The notes under the pieces: model-generated
What the model was told of the DNA's origin: nothing
The model's input: only the letters and a program-made list of their open reading frames with translations
Database searches by the model: none
Part shown: in pieces, positions 38,177-47,911 of the stretch
How the letters are laid out: each line of letters starts with the position of its first letter
Position numbering within the stretch: position 1 is the stretch's first letter
Assembly: GCA_026126165.1 (NCBI GenBank)
Contig: JAHCJR010000006.1
Coordinates: forward strand, 1 to 64,000
Length of the DNA stretch: 64,000 nucleotides
Reading direction: 5' to 3'
Source of the DNA: Alphaproteobacteria bacterium
Lineage (GTDB): Bacteria; Pseudomonadota; Alphaproteobacteria; Ferrovibrionales; Ferrovibrionaceae
Translations under genes and position numbers: made by a program

Positions 38177-38990
38177 CGACAGCCGCTCCCCGGCTCCTGC
38201 GACAAATTGTCGCATCCTCGCCCTGGCCAACCAGAAGGGCGGCGTCGGCAAGACGACCACCGCCATCAATCTGGCGACGGCGCTCGCCGCCACCGGCGAA
38301 AAAGTCCTGATCGTCGATCTCGACCCCCAGGGCAATGCCTCGACCGGGCTTGGCATCGACCGCGCCCGCCGCCGCGTCTCCGCCTACGACCTGCTGATGG
38401 GCGAGGCACGCCTGGCCGAGGCGGTGATGGAGACCGGCATTCCGGGTCTCTCCATCGTCCCCGCCGTGGTCGACCTTGCCGGTGCGGAGCTCGAACTCGC
38501 CACCGCGGAGCGCCGCACGCACCGCCTCGCCGACGCCCTCGCGGGCGCGACCGCCGGCTTCGATCATCTGCTGATCGACTGCCCGCCCTCGCTCAACCTG
38601 CTCACCCTCAACGCCATGGTGGCGGCGGACGGCGTGCTGGTGCCGCTGCAATGCGAGTTCTTCGCGCTGGAGGGATTGAGCCAGCTTCTCGATACGGTCG
38701 AGCGGGTGCGCGCCAATCTCAATCCGCGTCTGGAAATCCAGGGCATCGTGCTGACCATGTACGACCGGCGCAACAACCTCTCCGACCAGGTGGCGCGCGA
38801 TGTCCGCCAGCATCTGGGCGAAAAGGTCTACGACACCACGATCCCGCGCAACGTGCGCATCTCGGAAGCGCCGAGCCATGGCAAGCCCGCCATCATCTAC
38901 GATCATCGCTGCCCCGGCTCGCTCGCCTATATCCGCCTCGCGACCGAATTGCTCCGCCGCGAACGCCAGAGCGCCCCGCGCGCGGCATGA
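38169..38990 (+). CDS. parA: Chromosome partitioning ATPase ParA
   Basis: Deviant Walker-A ATPase (273 residues) that moves ParB-parS complexes and so separates new origins. NQKGGVGKTT (residues 21-30), DLDPQGNASTGLG and LIDCPPSLN are intact. There is no N-terminal helix-turn-helix, as expected for a chromosomal ParA. Start GTG 38169 overlaps rsmG. Confidence 0.97.
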   Translation: MSDDSRSPAPATNCRILALANQKGGVGKTTTAINLATALAATGEKVLIVDLDPQGNASTGLGIDRARRRVSAYDLLMGEARLAEAVMETGIPGLSIVPAVVDLAGAELELATAERRTHRLADALAGATAGFDHLLIDCPPSLNLLTLNAMVAADGVLVPLQCEFFALEGLSQLLDTVERVRANLNPRLEIQGIVLTMYDRRNNLSDQVARDVRQHLGEKVYDTTIPRNVRISEAPSHGKPAIIYDHRCPGSLAYIRLATELLRRERQSAPRAA

Positions 38991-39027
38991 CGGCACGCGG
39001 CGCCACGACCTGAACGGAGAGAACGGC

Positions 39028-39945
39028 TTGGCAGACGAGGCAGGCAAACGCAAGGGACTGGGGCGCGGCCTCTCGGCGCTGCTTGGCGACCGGCCGGGCT
39101 CCGCGCCGGAGGAAGCCCCGACGAGGCCTGGCCGCGAACTGCCGATCGAAAGCCTGGTCCCCGGCCGCTTCCAGCCGCGCCAGCATTTCGACGACGCGGC
39201 GCTCGAGGAACTCGCGCAATCGATCCGCGAAAAGGGATTGTTGCAGCCGATCCTGGTCCGCCGTTCCGACCGCCAGCCCGGCCGCTATGAAATCATCGCC
39301 GGCGAGCGGCGCTGGCGCGCGGCGCAGAAGGCACGCCTGCATCAGGTGCCGGTCGTCATCCGCGACTTCACCGATAGCGAAGCCCTCGAAGTGGCGCTGA
39401 TCGAAAATATCCAGCGCCAGGACCTCAACCCGGTCGAGGAGGCGGAAGGCTATCGCCGCCTGATGGACGAATTCGCCTATACCCAGGAACAGCTCGCCAA
39501 ATCGCTTGGCCGCTCGCGCAGCCTGATCGCCAACATGTTGCGCCTGCTCTCGCTCCCCGATGAAGTGCGCGCCATGCTGGCGGCGCGCGAGCTCAGCATC
39601 GGCCAGGTCCGGCCGCTGATCGGCCGCGCCGACGCACTCGCGCTCGCCCGGCGCATCCGCGATGGCGGCCTCTCGGCACGCGATGCGGAGAAGCTCGCCC
39701 GCAAGGAAAGCGGCGGCGGCACCGGCCCACGCCGCGCCGCGCCGCCTGCCGCAAGCCATGCGGATGCCGATCTGCGGGCGCTGGAACATTCGCTCGCCCA
39801 GGCGCTCGGCCTCAAGGTCGCGCTCAAGGCCGAGGGCGAGCGCGGCGAGGTCACCATCGCCTTCACCTCGCTCGAACAGCTCGACGATCTCTGTCTGCGT
39901 CTGCGCGGCGAATATCGGCCGCCGGCGGAGGAAGACCCGCTTTAG
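39028..39945 (+). CDS. parB: Centromere-binding CTPase ParB
   Basis: ParB (305 residues), a CTP-dependent clamp loaded at parS. The N-terminus KGLGRGLSALLGD is the ParA-interacting segment. The CTP motifs are GERRWRAA (92-99) and ENIQR (126-130). The helix-turn-helix spans about 148-175 (YTQEQLAKSLGRSRSLIANM), and the C-terminal dimer domain is present. The start is TTG 39028, with GGAGA 7 nt upstream; no ATG is suitably placed. It converges on the 39948 lipoprotein gene with a 2-bp gap. Confidence 0.96.
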   Translation: MADEAGKRKGLGRGLSALLGDRPGSAPEEAPTRPGRELPIESLVPGRFQPRQHFDDAALEELAQSIREKGLLQPILVRRSDRQPGRYEIIAGERRWRAAQKARLHQVPVVIRDFTDSEALEVALIENIQRQDLNPVEEAEGYRRLMDEFAYTQEQLAKSLGRSRSLIANMLRLLSLPDEVRAMLAARELSIGQVRPLIGRADALALARRIRDGGLSARDAEKLARKESGGGTGPRRAAPPAASHADADLRALEHSLAQALGLKVALKAEGERGEVTIAFTSLEQLDDLCLRLRGEYRPPAEEDPL

Positions 39946-39947
39946 TT

Positions 39948-40364
39948 TCAGTCCTGTCCCGGCGTCACCTTGCGGAAGGCAGGTGCCGGCCGGTCCGGCC
40001 GGCCGAGCGCCACCTCGGGCAGCACATGAATGGCGCCGCCTTCGGCAAGCAGCAGGTTGCCGCGCCGCTGTTCGGCCTCGATCGCATCGAGTTTCTCCGC
40101 AAGCTCCAGTGCCTGCCATTCATCGAGCGCGAGCCAGCGCCGCGCCTGCGCCGGCAGCGCCTGTCCTGGCGCGAGCGAATAGACGATGCCGCGCCGCCCC
40201 GTCGCCTCGTCCACCAGTTCCTCGCGCCCGACCTGCAGCGGATCGGCGGCGCCGAATCCCGCGAATGCCGGCAGGCCCTCGCAGCCGCCGAGCAGGGCCG
40301 CGAAGACCAGGGCCAGCATGGGCGCATGCAACAGACGGCTGATGCGGATAACGGCGTTGTTCAA
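39948..40364 (-). CDS. Small lipoprotein, unknown
   Basis: Protein of 138 residues if started at TTG 40364, where GAGGAG lies 10 nt upstream. The signal is then MNNAVIRISRLLHAPMLALV followed by FAALLGGC, a clear lipobox. ATG 40397 and 40319 are alternatives. The mature part is charged and helical (DEWQALELAEKLDAIEAEQR) and not assignable to a family. It faces parB tail to tail. Confidence 0.6.
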   Translation of the reverse strand: MNNAVIRISRLLHAPMLALVFAALLGGCEGLPAFAGFGAADPLQVGREELVDEATGRRGIVYSLAPGQALPAQARRWLALDEWQALELAEKLDAIEAEQRRGNLLLAEGGAIHVLPEVALGRPDRPAPAFRKVTPGQD

Positions 40365-40433
40365 GGTCCCGGCGCTCCTCCGGGGAACGCCTAGCACGAA
40401 GAAGCGGCCGGGACCAAGCCCGGAAACGAACGC

Positions 40434-40586
40434 TCAGCGCCGCTCGACGCCGATGGCGATGCTGCGCGAATGCTCCGCCTCGCCGAGACGCATCAGCTCG
40501 ATCGGCCCGACCACGAAAATCAGGACGAAGCCCAGACCGAGCGCGAGATAGCGGAACATGCGACGCACGAGGGATAAAGCCGGCAT
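40434..40586 (-). CDS. 50-residue membrane protein
   Basis: A 50-codon ORF with a basic start (MPALSLVRRMFRY), one hydrophobic helix (LALGLGFVLIFVVGPIELM) and a polar, charged tail (RLGEAEHSRSIAIGVERR). Positive-inside charge and GGAG 9 nt before ATG 40586 support a real gene. It lies between holA and the 39948 lipoprotein gene on the same strand. Family unknown. Confidence 0.55.
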   Translation of the reverse strand: MPALSLVRRMFRYLALGLGFVLIFVVGPIELMRLGEAEHSRSIAIGVERR

Positions 40587-40737
40587 GACGGTTTCTCCGA
40601 GGCCCGAACAGCTAATCCGCGCCGCCCGTCCCCGCAGTGACCTCCGTCACCGAACGGCGCACCGGCCTTCTGCCGGGTAATCGTGGCATAACCCGGCCGC
40701 CATTAAGGCCCCTTGAAGAAGAATGCTTAAAACCGCA

Positions 40738-41760
40738 CTAACGCCGCGCCGCGACCGCGATGCGCAGCAGTGCCTGCCGGCAGATCGCCTCGTCCCGCGC
40801 ACCGGTGGACTTGCAGTCGATCTCGGCGTCCAGCAGGATGCGCAGCGCCCGTTCCGCCCGCTCCGGCGTCCAGCGCGCAAGCTGACGGCGGAACGGTGCC
40901 TGGCGCCGGAAGAAGAGCGGCGGCCGCAGCGCCTGCACCGCACTTTCCGCCGGGCGTCCTTCCGCCACCAGCCCGGCGGCCAGATGCAGGCGCTGGAAAT
41001 GGCCCATCGCGCGCCGCAAGACGGCGATGGCATTCTCACCCGACTGGAAGGCCCGGCGCAGCGCTTCCTCGAGCGCGGCGAGATGACCCTCACCCAGCGC
41101 GTCGCAGACCAGATCGAGATTGCCCTCGCCCCGATCGCCGATGCAGGCCTCCGCGTCCGCCAGCGTGACCGGCCCGCGCCCCGGCCCGACATAGAGGACG
41201 AGCTTCTCCAGCTCGCGCCGGTTCATCGCGCGGTCGGCTCCGAGCACGCGGCGCAGATAATCCTCCGCCTCCGGCTCCGCCCTCAATTTCGCCTCGCCCA
41301 GCACCTCGCTCACCAGTTGCGCGAGGCCGGCCGCTTCATCGGCATAACAGGCGATGGCGACCGCCCCCTCGGCGCCCTCGAAGAGCCGGCGCAGCGCCGA
41401 ACTCTTCGCCAGATCCCCCGCCTCCGCCACCACCAGCGCATCGCCCTTCGGATCGGCAAGAAAGCTGGCGAAGGCATCGGCCCGCGCCTCGCCCGGCGGG
41501 CGCACGCGCACCACGCGCCGCCCGCCGCCGAAGGCGATCGCCGCCGCCTCGTCCGCAAGGCGCGCGCCATCGGCGACAAGATCGGACCAGGCGAGGTCGG
41601 CGACCCGGAACGGATCGGCGAGATCGGGCACCACCTGCCGCGCCAGCCGTTCCGCCCGCTCCCGCACCGCGCCCTGGTCCGGGCCATAGAGCAGAACGGC
41701 GCGCACCGACGGATCGGGTTTCGCCAGGAAGGCCGCGATCCGCCGGGCCTCGAGTTTCAA
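40738..41760 (-). CDS. holA: DNA polymerase III delta subunit
   Basis: HolA (340 residues) opens the beta clamp as part of the clamp loader. The AAA-like N-terminal part has AVLLYGPDQGAVRERAERLA; further along, ALRRLFEGAEGAVAIACYAD and the C-terminal collar (AIAVLRRAMGHFQRLHLAAG) follow. It lies directly after lptE and leuS (3-bp gap to lptE), the usual alphaproteobacterial order. Confidence 0.93.
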   Translation of the reverse strand: MKLEARRIAAFLAKPDPSVRAVLLYGPDQGAVRERAERLARQVVPDLADPFRVADLAWSDLVADGARLADEAAAIAFGGGRRVVRVRPPGEARADAFASFLADPKGDALVVAEAGDLAKSSALRRLFEGAEGAVAIACYADEAAGLAQLVSEVLGEAKLRAEPEAEDYLRRVLGADRAMNRRELEKLVLYVGPGRGPVTLADAEACIGDRGEGNLDLVCDALGEGHLAALEEALRRAFQSGENAIAVLRRAMGHFQRLHLAAGLVAEGRPAESAVQALRPPLFFRRQAPFRRQLARWTPERAERALRILLDAEIDCKSTGARDEAICRQALLRIAVAARR

Positions 41761-41763
41761 GGT

Positions 41764-42573
41764 TCAGCCCGCGGTCTGCCGCCGGAAGAACACGCCGAGC
41801 GCCTGGCGGATATTCTGCGCCAGCTCGCTGGCGAGCCGGGCGCGGGTGTCCCGCTCGGCGGCGATATTGCCGTAATCGGCCGGCAGGATGTTGTAGGCGC
41901 TGATCGCGCGCGAACGTCCGCTATAGACCGTCTCCTCGCTGCGCCAGTCCTCGAGCCGGTAGACCGCGACCATCTGGATGGAGATGCGCGTCGCATCGTC
42001 GGTCACGCTGATGATCGAACTCTGCCGATACTCCGTCACCTCGATCTTGAGACGGTAGAGCGGCTCCTTCGGCTTGCCCCGTGGCGCCAGGTTGTCCTGC
42101 AGCGCGTTGCGGATGAGCTGGCCGACCCGCTCGCCGCCGGTGGTGGTGGTGAGCAGCCGCTCGCGCGCCTCGATCTCGACCTTGACCGGATCGATGACGA
42201 CCCGCTCCATCTGCGCCGGCGTCCCGCCGGCAGGCGCGCCGATCCGTCCATGCAGCGGCTCGTAGCCGCAAGCGGCGAGAAGCAGCAAGGGCAAGAGCAG
42301 CAACACTCCGCGCCGCCCCTCACCCAACCCTCTCCCCGGCGGGGAGAGGGTCTCACCTGGCCGTTGCCCCTCACCCAACCCTCTCCCCGCCGGGAAGAGG
42401 GTCTCACCTGGCCGTTGCCCCTCACCCAACCCTCTCCCCGGCGGGGAGAGGGCTGCATCGCGCTGTCGCCCCTCACCAGGCCCCATCCCGGAGGGAGAGG
42501 GATCGTTCGTCTCCCCCTCCCGCATGCGGGAGAGGGTCGGGGTGAGGGAAGGCCGGAGCCGCATCGCCGTCAC
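41764..42573 (-). CDS. lptE: LPS assembly lipoprotein LptE, with in-frame repeat insertion at N-terminus
   Basis: LptE plugs the LptD barrel and helps place LPS in the outer membrane. The conserved part starts with [20 protein letters not shown] (lipobox LAAC) and continues to FFRRQTAG, about 185 residues. The frame, however, begins at GTG 42573, which overlaps the leuS stop (GTGA). About 80 extra residues from repeat copy 4, including three 17-residue units such as [17 protein letters not shown], separate that start (MTAMRLR) from the signal sequence. Either the long form is made and the signal is internal, or translation restarts near the signal (a GTG at the V of RRGV has GAGGGG 9 nt upstream, but would lose the Arg pair). 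Gene identity is good; the true start is open. Confidence 0.85.
   Translation of the reverse strand: MTAMRLRPSLTPTLSRMREGETNDPSPSGMGPGEGRQRDAALSPPGRGLGEGQRPGETLFPAGRGLGEGQRPGETLSPPGRGLGEGRRGVLLLLPLLLLAACGYEPLHGRIGAPAGGTPAQMERVVIDPVKVEIEARERLLTTTTGGERVGQLIRNALQDNLAPRGKPKEPLYRLKIEVTEYRQSSIISVTDDATRISIQMVAVYRLEDWRSEETVYSGRSRAISAYNILPADYGNIAAERDTRARLASELAQNIRQALGVFFRRQTAG
42315..42551. repeat. Palindromic repeat, copy 4: 51-bp tandem array inside lptE
   Basis: Three tandem 51-bp units, each holding CCCTCACCCAACCCTCTCCC plus a CGGCGGGGAGAGGG arm, then two diverged hairpins ending GTCGGGGTGAGGG. The unit length is a multiple of three, so the lptE reading frame stays open through the whole array. 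Confidence 0.9.
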
Positions 42574-45137
42574 ACCACGAGATTGACGATCTTGTTCGGC
42601 ACCACGATCACCTTCTTGACCGGCCGGCCGGCGATGGCGCGCTGCACGTTGCCATCGCCAAGCGCGGCCGCTTCCGCCGCCGCCCGGTCATGGTCGCGCG
42701 GCAGCTCGATGGTGGCGCGCACCTTGCCCGCCACCTGCACCGCCAGGCGAACGCGGTCCACCTGCACGAGCGAAGGATCCGCCTCCGGCCAGCGGGAAGC
42801 GGCGACCAGCCCCCTGCCGCCCAGCCGATGCCACATCTCCTCGGCCAGGTGCGGCATCATCGGCCCGATCAGCAGGGTCAGCGTCTCGAACGCCTCGCGC
42901 CGGGCCCAGGCATCGGCGCCCTTCAGATCCTGCAGCGCGTTGACGAACTCGTAGATCCGCGCCACCGCCTTGTTGAAGTGGAAGCGCTCGATATCGCCGG
43001 TCACGCCGTCGATGGCGCGGTGAGTCGCCTGGCGCAGCCGCAGGCCATCCTCGGAAAAGGACGCGGGTTGCGCCGCGCCGGCCGGCGGCAGTCCGGGCAG
43101 CGCCTCCTCGAGCAGCCGCCAGAGCCGCTGGGTGAAGCGCCAGGCGCCCTCGACGCCGGCTTCCGTCCACTCCATGTCGCGCTCGGGCGGGCTGTCGGAG
43201 AGCATGAACCAGCGCGCCGTATCGGCGCCGAACTCCTCGACGAAGCCGCCGACGCTGACCACGTTGCGCTTCGACTTCGACATCTTCTCGATGCGGCCCA
43301 CGCTCGCCTTCTCGCCGCTCGCCGCCACCACGACCTCGCCGCCCGGCTCGCGGCGGACCTGTTCGGGAAACAGCCACTCGCCCGCGGGCGACTGATAGGT
43401 CTCGTGCACCACCATGCCCTGGGTGAAGAGGCCGGCGAAGGGCTCCGCGGGGCCGGCATGGCCGGCAAGATTGAGCGCGCGCATGAAGAAGCGGGAATAG
43501 AGCAGGTGCAGGATCGCATGCTCGATGCCGCCGATATACTGATCCACCGGCAACCAGTAATCGACCGCCTCCGCCTCCATCGGCACCTCCGCGCGCGGCG
43601 AGCAGAAGCGCGCGAAATACCAGGAACTGTCGACGAAGGTATCGAACGTGTCGGTCTCCCGCCGCGCCGGACTGGCGCAGGCGGGGCAATTCACATGCTT
43701 CCAGGTCGGATGATGGTCGAGCGGGTTGCCGGGCCTGTCGAAGTTCACGTCATCGGGCAGGCGCACGGGAAGATCACGCTCGGGCACCGGCACCACGCCG
43801 CAGGCCTCGCAATGGATCACCGGGATCGGGCAGCCCCAGTAGCGCTGGCGCGACACGCCCCAGTCGCGCAGGCGGTAATTGACGCGGCGCCGCCCGAAGC
43901 CCCGCTGCTCGGCCAGCTCGATGGCGCGGGCCTTCGCCGTCTCCGGCGACATGCCGTCGAAGGGCGGCGAGTTGATCAGGGTGCCGGTGAATTCGGTCCA
44001 GGCTTCCTTCATCACCGCATGATCTTGCGGCCGCGCGCCCGGCGGCAGCACGACGCAGAGGATCGGCAATCCGTATTTCGTGGCGAAGGCAAAATCGCGC
44101 TCGTCATGGCCCGGACAGCCGAAGATGGCGCCGGTGCCGTAATCCATCAGCACGAAGTTGGCGATGAAGACCGGCACTTCCTGCGCCGGGTCGAACGGGT
44201 TGCGCGCGCTGATGGCGGTGCGATAGCCCTTCTTCTCCGCCGTCTCCATCGCGACTTCGTTCACCGCGCTCAGGCGGCATTCCTCGATGAAGGCGGCCGC
44301 CGCGGGATCGCCCTTCGCCACCTCGGCGGCCAGCGGATGGTCGGCGGCAATGGCGATGAAGCTCGCGCCGAAGATCGTATCGGGCCGGGTCGTGTAGATG
44401 GCGATCTCGCCGCCCCGCGAAAGCTGCCAGGTGAATTCCAGACCTTCCGAGCGGCCGATCCAGTTCTGCTGCATCAGCCGCACGCGTTCGGGCCAGCGCT
44501 CGAGCCCGTCCAGCCCCTGCAGCAGATCGTCGGAGAAAGCGGAGATCTTCAGGAACCATTGCGCGAGCTTGCGCTTCTCGACCACCGCGCCGGAACGCCA
44601 GCCGCGGCCGTCGATGACCTGCTCGTTCGCCAGCACGGTCATGTCGACCGGATCCCAGTTGACGTCGCTCTCCTTGCGATAGGCGAGGCCGGCCTTCAGC
44701 AGATCGAGAAAGAGCTTCTGCTGATGGCGGTAATAGCCGGGATGGCAGGTGGCCAGCTCGCGGTTCCAGTCGAGCGAGAGACCCATGAGCTGCAGGTCGC
44801 GGCGCATGTCGGCGATGTTGCGGTAGGTCCAGTCGGCGGGATGCACCTTCTGGTCGCGCGCCGCATTCTCCGCCGGCAGGCCGAAAGCGTCCCAGCCCAT
44901 GGGATGCAGCACGTTGAAGCCGCGCGCGCGCTTGTAGCGCGCCACCACATCGCCCATCGTGTAGTTGCGCGTGTGCCCCATATGGATGCGCCCGGAGGGG
45001 TAGGGAAACATCTCGAGCACGTAGTATTTCGGCCGCGCCCGGTCCTCGCGCGCGGCGAAAACGCCGGCCTCGTTCCAGACCTTCTGCCACCGGGGCTCGG
45101 CTTCCTTGGCGTTATAGCGGGTAACGGACTGCGACAT
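42570..45137 (-). CDS. leuS: Leucyl-tRNA synthetase
   Basis: Class I aminoacyl-tRNA synthetase (855 residues) charging tRNA-Leu. Signature HMGH (residues 52-55 in [15 protein letters not shown]), the editing domain with threonine-rich [13 protein letters not shown] and CPGHDERD, and KMSKSKRN are intact. ATG 45137 ([11 protein letters not shown]) is the standard start. Its stop overlaps the lptE start. Confidence 0.97.
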   Translation of the reverse strand: MSQSVTRYNAKEAEPRWQKVWNEAGVFAAREDRARPKYYVLEMFPYPSGRIHMGHTRNYTMGDVVARYKRARGFNVLHPMGWDAFGLPAENAARDQKVHPADWTYRNIADMRRDLQLMGLSLDWNRELATCHPGYYRHQQKLFLDLLKAGLAYRKESDVNWDPVDMTVLANEQVIDGRGWRSGAVVEKRKLAQWFLKISAFSDDLLQGLDGLERWPERVRLMQQNWIGRSEGLEFTWQLSRGGEIAIYTTRPDTIFGASFIAIAADHPLAAEVAKGDPAAAAFIEECRLSAVNEVAMETAEKKGYRTAISARNPFDPAQEVPVFIANFVLMDYGTGAIFGCPGHDERDFAFATKYGLPILCVVLPPGARPQDHAVMKEAWTEFTGTLINSPPFDGMSPETAKARAIELAEQRGFGRRRVNYRLRDWGVSRQRYWGCPIPVIHCEACGVVPVPERDLPVRLPDDVNFDRPGNPLDHHPTWKHVNCPACASPARRETDTFDTFVDSSWYFARFCSPRAEVPMEAEAVDYWLPVDQYIGGIEHAILHLLYSRFFMRALNLAGHAGPAEPFAGLFTQGMVVHETYQSPAGEWLFPEQVRREPGGEVVVAASGEKASVGRIEKMSKSKRNVVSVGGFVEEFGADTARWFMLSDSPPERDMEWTEAGVEGAWRFTQRLWRLLEEALPGLPPAGAAQPASFSEDGLRLRQATHRAIDGVTGDIERFHFNKAVARIYEFVNALQDLKGADAWARREAFETLTLLIGPMMPHLAEEMWHRLGGRGLVAASRWPEADPSLVQVDRVRLAVQVAGKVRATIELPRDHDRAAAEAAALGDGNVQRAIAGRPVKKVIVVPNKIVNLVV

Positions 45138-45191
45138 GGACGGGACTCTGCGGATTGGAAGCCCTGTCCATCCCACAACGCCGGAGCGAAA

Positions 45192-46109
45192 TCAAGCAAG
45201 CGCCGGGGCGCCGCCGCCGCGTGCCGCCAGATGGGCCTCCGCCTCCGCCTTCAGCCAGTCGCGAAAGCGCCGTATCTTCGGCCGCTCCGCCATGGCCGGC
45301 AGGCAGACGAACCACCAGGCCTTGCCCAGCGGGGCGATTTGCGGAAACGGCTGCACCAGCCGCCCGGCCGCGATATCGGCGGCGAAGAAACCGGGATCGC
45401 CGACCGCCACGCCAAGCCCGCGGATCGCCGCCTGCACCGCGATCAGGGTGGAATCGAATTTCGGCCCGCGGCTGACATCGATGCCGGAAAGGCCCACATG
45501 GTCGAGCCAGATCTGCCATTCGTTGGGCTGGCCGATGGTCTGCAGCAGCACCTCCCCGGCCAGGTCCTCGGGCCGGAAGAGCCGCGCCGCCATCGCCGGC
45601 GCGCAAAGCGGCGTGAAATTGTCGTCGAGCAGCTTCAGGACGTAGAGCTCCGGCCAGTTGCCGGTGCCGTTGCGGATGCCGCAATCCACATCCTCGCGGC
45701 CGAAATCCACCAGCCGCGAATTGGTGGAGAGCTGCACGTCGATCCCCGGATGCAATGCCTGGAAGCGGGGCAGGCGCTCGACCAGGAAGCCCAGCGCGAA
45801 GGTCGTGAGCAGGGTCACGGTCAGCACGCCGCCGGCCTCCGCCCCGCGCGCCCGCGCCGCCGCCTCCGCCAGCCGGTCGAACCCCTCGCGCAGGCCGGGC
45901 AGCATGCCCGCCCCCTCCTCGGTCAGCGCCAGCCCGCGCGGCAGACGCCGGAACAGCCGCACGCCGAGCCAGGCCTCCAGCGCCTTGACCTGATGGCTGA
46001 CCGCCGCCTGGGTGACGGAAAGCTCCGCCGCCGCCAGGGTGAAGGAAAGATGCCGCGCCGCCGCCTCGAAGGCGCGCAGGGCATTGAGGGGCGGCAGTCT
46101 GCGGGACAT
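45192..46109 (-). CDS. LysR-family transcriptional regulator (GcvA-like)
   Basis: Regulator of 305 residues. The N-terminal winged helix-turn-helix is typical of the GcvA subgroup: RRLPPLNALRAFEAAARHLS, ELSVTQAAVSHQVKALEAWL, GVRLFRRLPRGLALTEEG. The C-terminal ligand-binding domain is complete. It is divergent from a DUF1127 gene across a 156-bp gap, a pairing I recall from other alphaproteobacteria, so that gene is its likely target. Confidence 0.93.
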   Translation of the reverse strand: MSRRLPPLNALRAFEAAARHLSFTLAAAELSVTQAAVSHQVKALEAWLGVRLFRRLPRGLALTEEGAGMLPGLREGFDRLAEAAARARGAEAGGVLTVTLLTTFALGFLVERLPRFQALHPGIDVQLSTNSRLVDFGREDVDCGIRNGTGNWPELYVLKLLDDNFTPLCAPAMAARLFRPEDLAGEVLLQTIGQPNEWQIWLDHVGLSGIDVSRGPKFDSTLIAVQAAIRGLGVAVGDPGFFAADIAAGRLVQPFPQIAPLGKAWWFVCLPAMAERPKIRRFRDWLKAEAEAHLAARGGGAPALA

Positions 46110-46265
46110 GACAAGCCCTACATTTCCTAATGCATGAGGGAGAAATGATCGTTTGTCCGGCCGAGGATTTCAACCCATCCTTTCACCGGAAAGAGGGGCC
46201 AGCCGGTCATCGTGCGGAAAGTTTTTCTAATCCGCCTCCGGCATTCCGGCCCCGGGGAGAGAGCC

Positions 46266-46493
46266 ATGAACGCGATGACCCATCCGACCAGCCTGGAGTG
46301 CTGCCCCCGGCCGGCCATGCCCGCCAGCCGGCCCGGATTGCTGGTGCGTTTCTTCGACCGGCTGCTGGCCTGGCAGGACCGGGCGCGGGAGCGGGCGGCG
46401 CTGGCCAGTCTCGACGAGCGCATGCTCAAGGATATCGGCCTCTCCCGCAGCGAGGCGGAGCGGGAGGCGGCGCGGACCGGCTGGCGTCTCTGA
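46266..46493 (+). CDS. DUF1127 family small protein
   Basis: Protein of 75 residues. The C-terminal DUF1127 block (RERAALASLDERMLKDIGLS) is complete, after a short N-terminal part with a CC pair (LECCPRPAMP). Some DUF1127 proteins bind RNA or tune phosphate and carbon metabolism. ATG 46266 follows GGGGAGAGA. The divergent LysR gene probably controls it. Confidence 0.9.
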   Translation: MNAMTHPTSLECCPRPAMPASRPGLLVRFFDRLLAWQDRARERAALASLDERMLKDIGLSRSEAEREAARTGWRL

Positions 46494-46498
46494 GCGGC

Positions 46499-47656
46499 TC
46501 AGCCCGCCCAGGCCCGGAAATGCTTGCCGAGCTTGAGGCCCTGGGCCTGGTAGTTGGACCCGATGCCCTGGCCGTAAAGGCGGTCGGGGCGGGCGGTCAG
46601 CCGCTCGTAGCGCAGCCAGCCCACGATCTGCTCGTGCTCCAGGATGAAGGGCACCTCGTGGCTGCGCACCTCGAGCACGGCGCGCGAGCCGGCGCCACCG
46701 GCTTCCGCCACGCCGAACCCCGGATCGAAGAAACCCGCGTAATGCACGCGGAACTCGCCGACCTGGGTATCGTAGGCCACCATTTCGGCGGCATAGTCCG
46801 CCGGCACGCTCACCGCTTCCTTGGTGGCGAGGATGTAGAAATCGTCGAGCGTCAGCACGATGCCCTGGCCGGGCCGGGCATGGATCGGCCGCCAGAATTC
46901 GGCCGGCTCGTAATGTCCGACCATGTCCAGATCGAGGATCCCGGTCTCCTTGCGGGCGACGAAGCCCACCAGGCCGCTCTCGTCGCCCTTGAGATCGAGG
47001 CTCAGGCCCACAAGGTTCTCGCGGATCACCGGCTGGCCGCCGCCGCTCACCAGGCCGTAGCGTTCCTGCAGGCCCGAGAGCGCCGGCAGTGCCGCGATCG
47101 GCGAGCCGCGCCGAAAGCGAAGCTGGTTGAGCCTTGTGCCGGGCCGCACGCGCACTGAAAATGTGCGCGGGGCGATCTCGGCATAGAGCGGCCCGCGATA
47201 GCCGCGCGGCACCCGGTCGAAGGCGGTGCCCCGGTCGGTGATCAGGCGGGTGAAGATGTCCAGACGCCCGGTCGAGCTTTTCGGATTGGCCGAGGCCGAT
47301 AGGTGGCGCGGCAGCTCCAGCCGCTCCATCAGCTCCACCAGATAGACCTGGCCGCGCTCCAGCACGAGGCCGCCGGAAAGATCGAGCGGCGCGGGCCCAA
47401 GCCCCTCCAGCCGGCGCTCGACGCGCGCATCGGGTCCGGGCAGGAAACTTGCCTCCAGCCGCCAGGCGCGCGCGCCCAGCCGGAGATCGATCGAGGCCGG
47501 CTGGATCTGCTCTTCCGTGATCGGCGGCTGCCCGCGCAGGCCGCCGGCGCCGATCAGGGCGCGGATCGCCTGCGCCGGCAGGACACCGGCGGACTTTTCC
47601 GCCGGCGCCACGGGCGGCAGCAGGTCGGGCAGGACTGGGTTGCGTTCCGCTTCCAT
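46499..47656 (-). CDS. dcd: 2'-deoxycytidine 5'-triphosphate deaminase (double-length)
   Basis: Protein of 385 residues, about twice the length of E. coli Dcd. Repeats of the dUTPase-like fold are visible: QIQPASIDLRLGARAWRLEA and SANPKSSTGRLDIFTRLITD in the first half, and RPGQGIVLTLDDFYILATKE and VHYAGFFDPGFGVAEAGG in the second. The product dUTP feeds thymidylate synthesis. This fused form is typical of alphaproteobacteria. Confidence 0.92.
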   Translation of the reverse strand: MEAERNPVLPDLLPPVAPAEKSAGVLPAQAIRALIGAGGLRGQPPITEEQIQPASIDLRLGARAWRLEASFLPGPDARVERRLEGLGPAPLDLSGGLVLERGQVYLVELMERLELPRHLSASANPKSSTGRLDIFTRLITDRGTAFDRVPRGYRGPLYAEIAPRTFSVRVRPGTRLNQLRFRRGSPIAALPALSGLQERYGLVSGGGQPVIRENLVGLSLDLKGDESGLVGFVARKETGILDLDMVGHYEPAEFWRPIHARPGQGIVLTLDDFYILATKEAVSVPADYAAEMVAYDTQVGEFRVHYAGFFDPGFGVAEAGGAGSRAVLEVRSHEVPFILEHEQIVGWLRYERLTARPDRLYGQGIGSNYQAQGLKLGKHFRAWAG

Positions 47657-47873
47657 CGCGCACCTTGAGGTCCGGCGAAGCTAGAGGGCGTCGCCTTCTC
47701 TGGCAAACCCAAAAGCATCCCCGCGCGCGGCCCGTCCATCCCCCGTTCCATGCACCGCCCCGGACGGCGCAAGCCCCTGACGGGAAAGGCCGACCCGACT
47801 TTACCCCGGCATTCAAAGGGGCGGCATCCGGACGATGCACAGCAGGCCCTCGCAGCGGTCAAGTCACGATCGG

Positions 47874-47903
47874 TTGACAATGGTGCATCGCCCTCCCTAA
47901 TCT
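47874..47903 (+). promoter_or_regulatory. Probable leuA promoter
   Basis: TTGACA (47874-47879), 18-bp spacer and TAATCT (47898-47903). Transcription would start near 47910, just before the leader ORF at 47912. Confidence 0.6.
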
Positions 47904-47911
47904 CTGCGGCG

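Noticed and set aside
42315-42551. CRISPR-like array inside lptE
   Set aside because: The units are directly adjacent 51-bp palindrome-containing repeats without unique spacers, no cas genes are present, and the same sequence occurs singly elsewhere in the window.
42690-46130. Very long plus-strand open frame (over 1,100 codons) opposite leuS and the LysR gene
   Set aside because: It is the antisense of clear, motif-rich genes. In high-GC DNA the third-position bias leaves the antisense frame open. Its composition (Arg/His/Ala-rich) matches no family.
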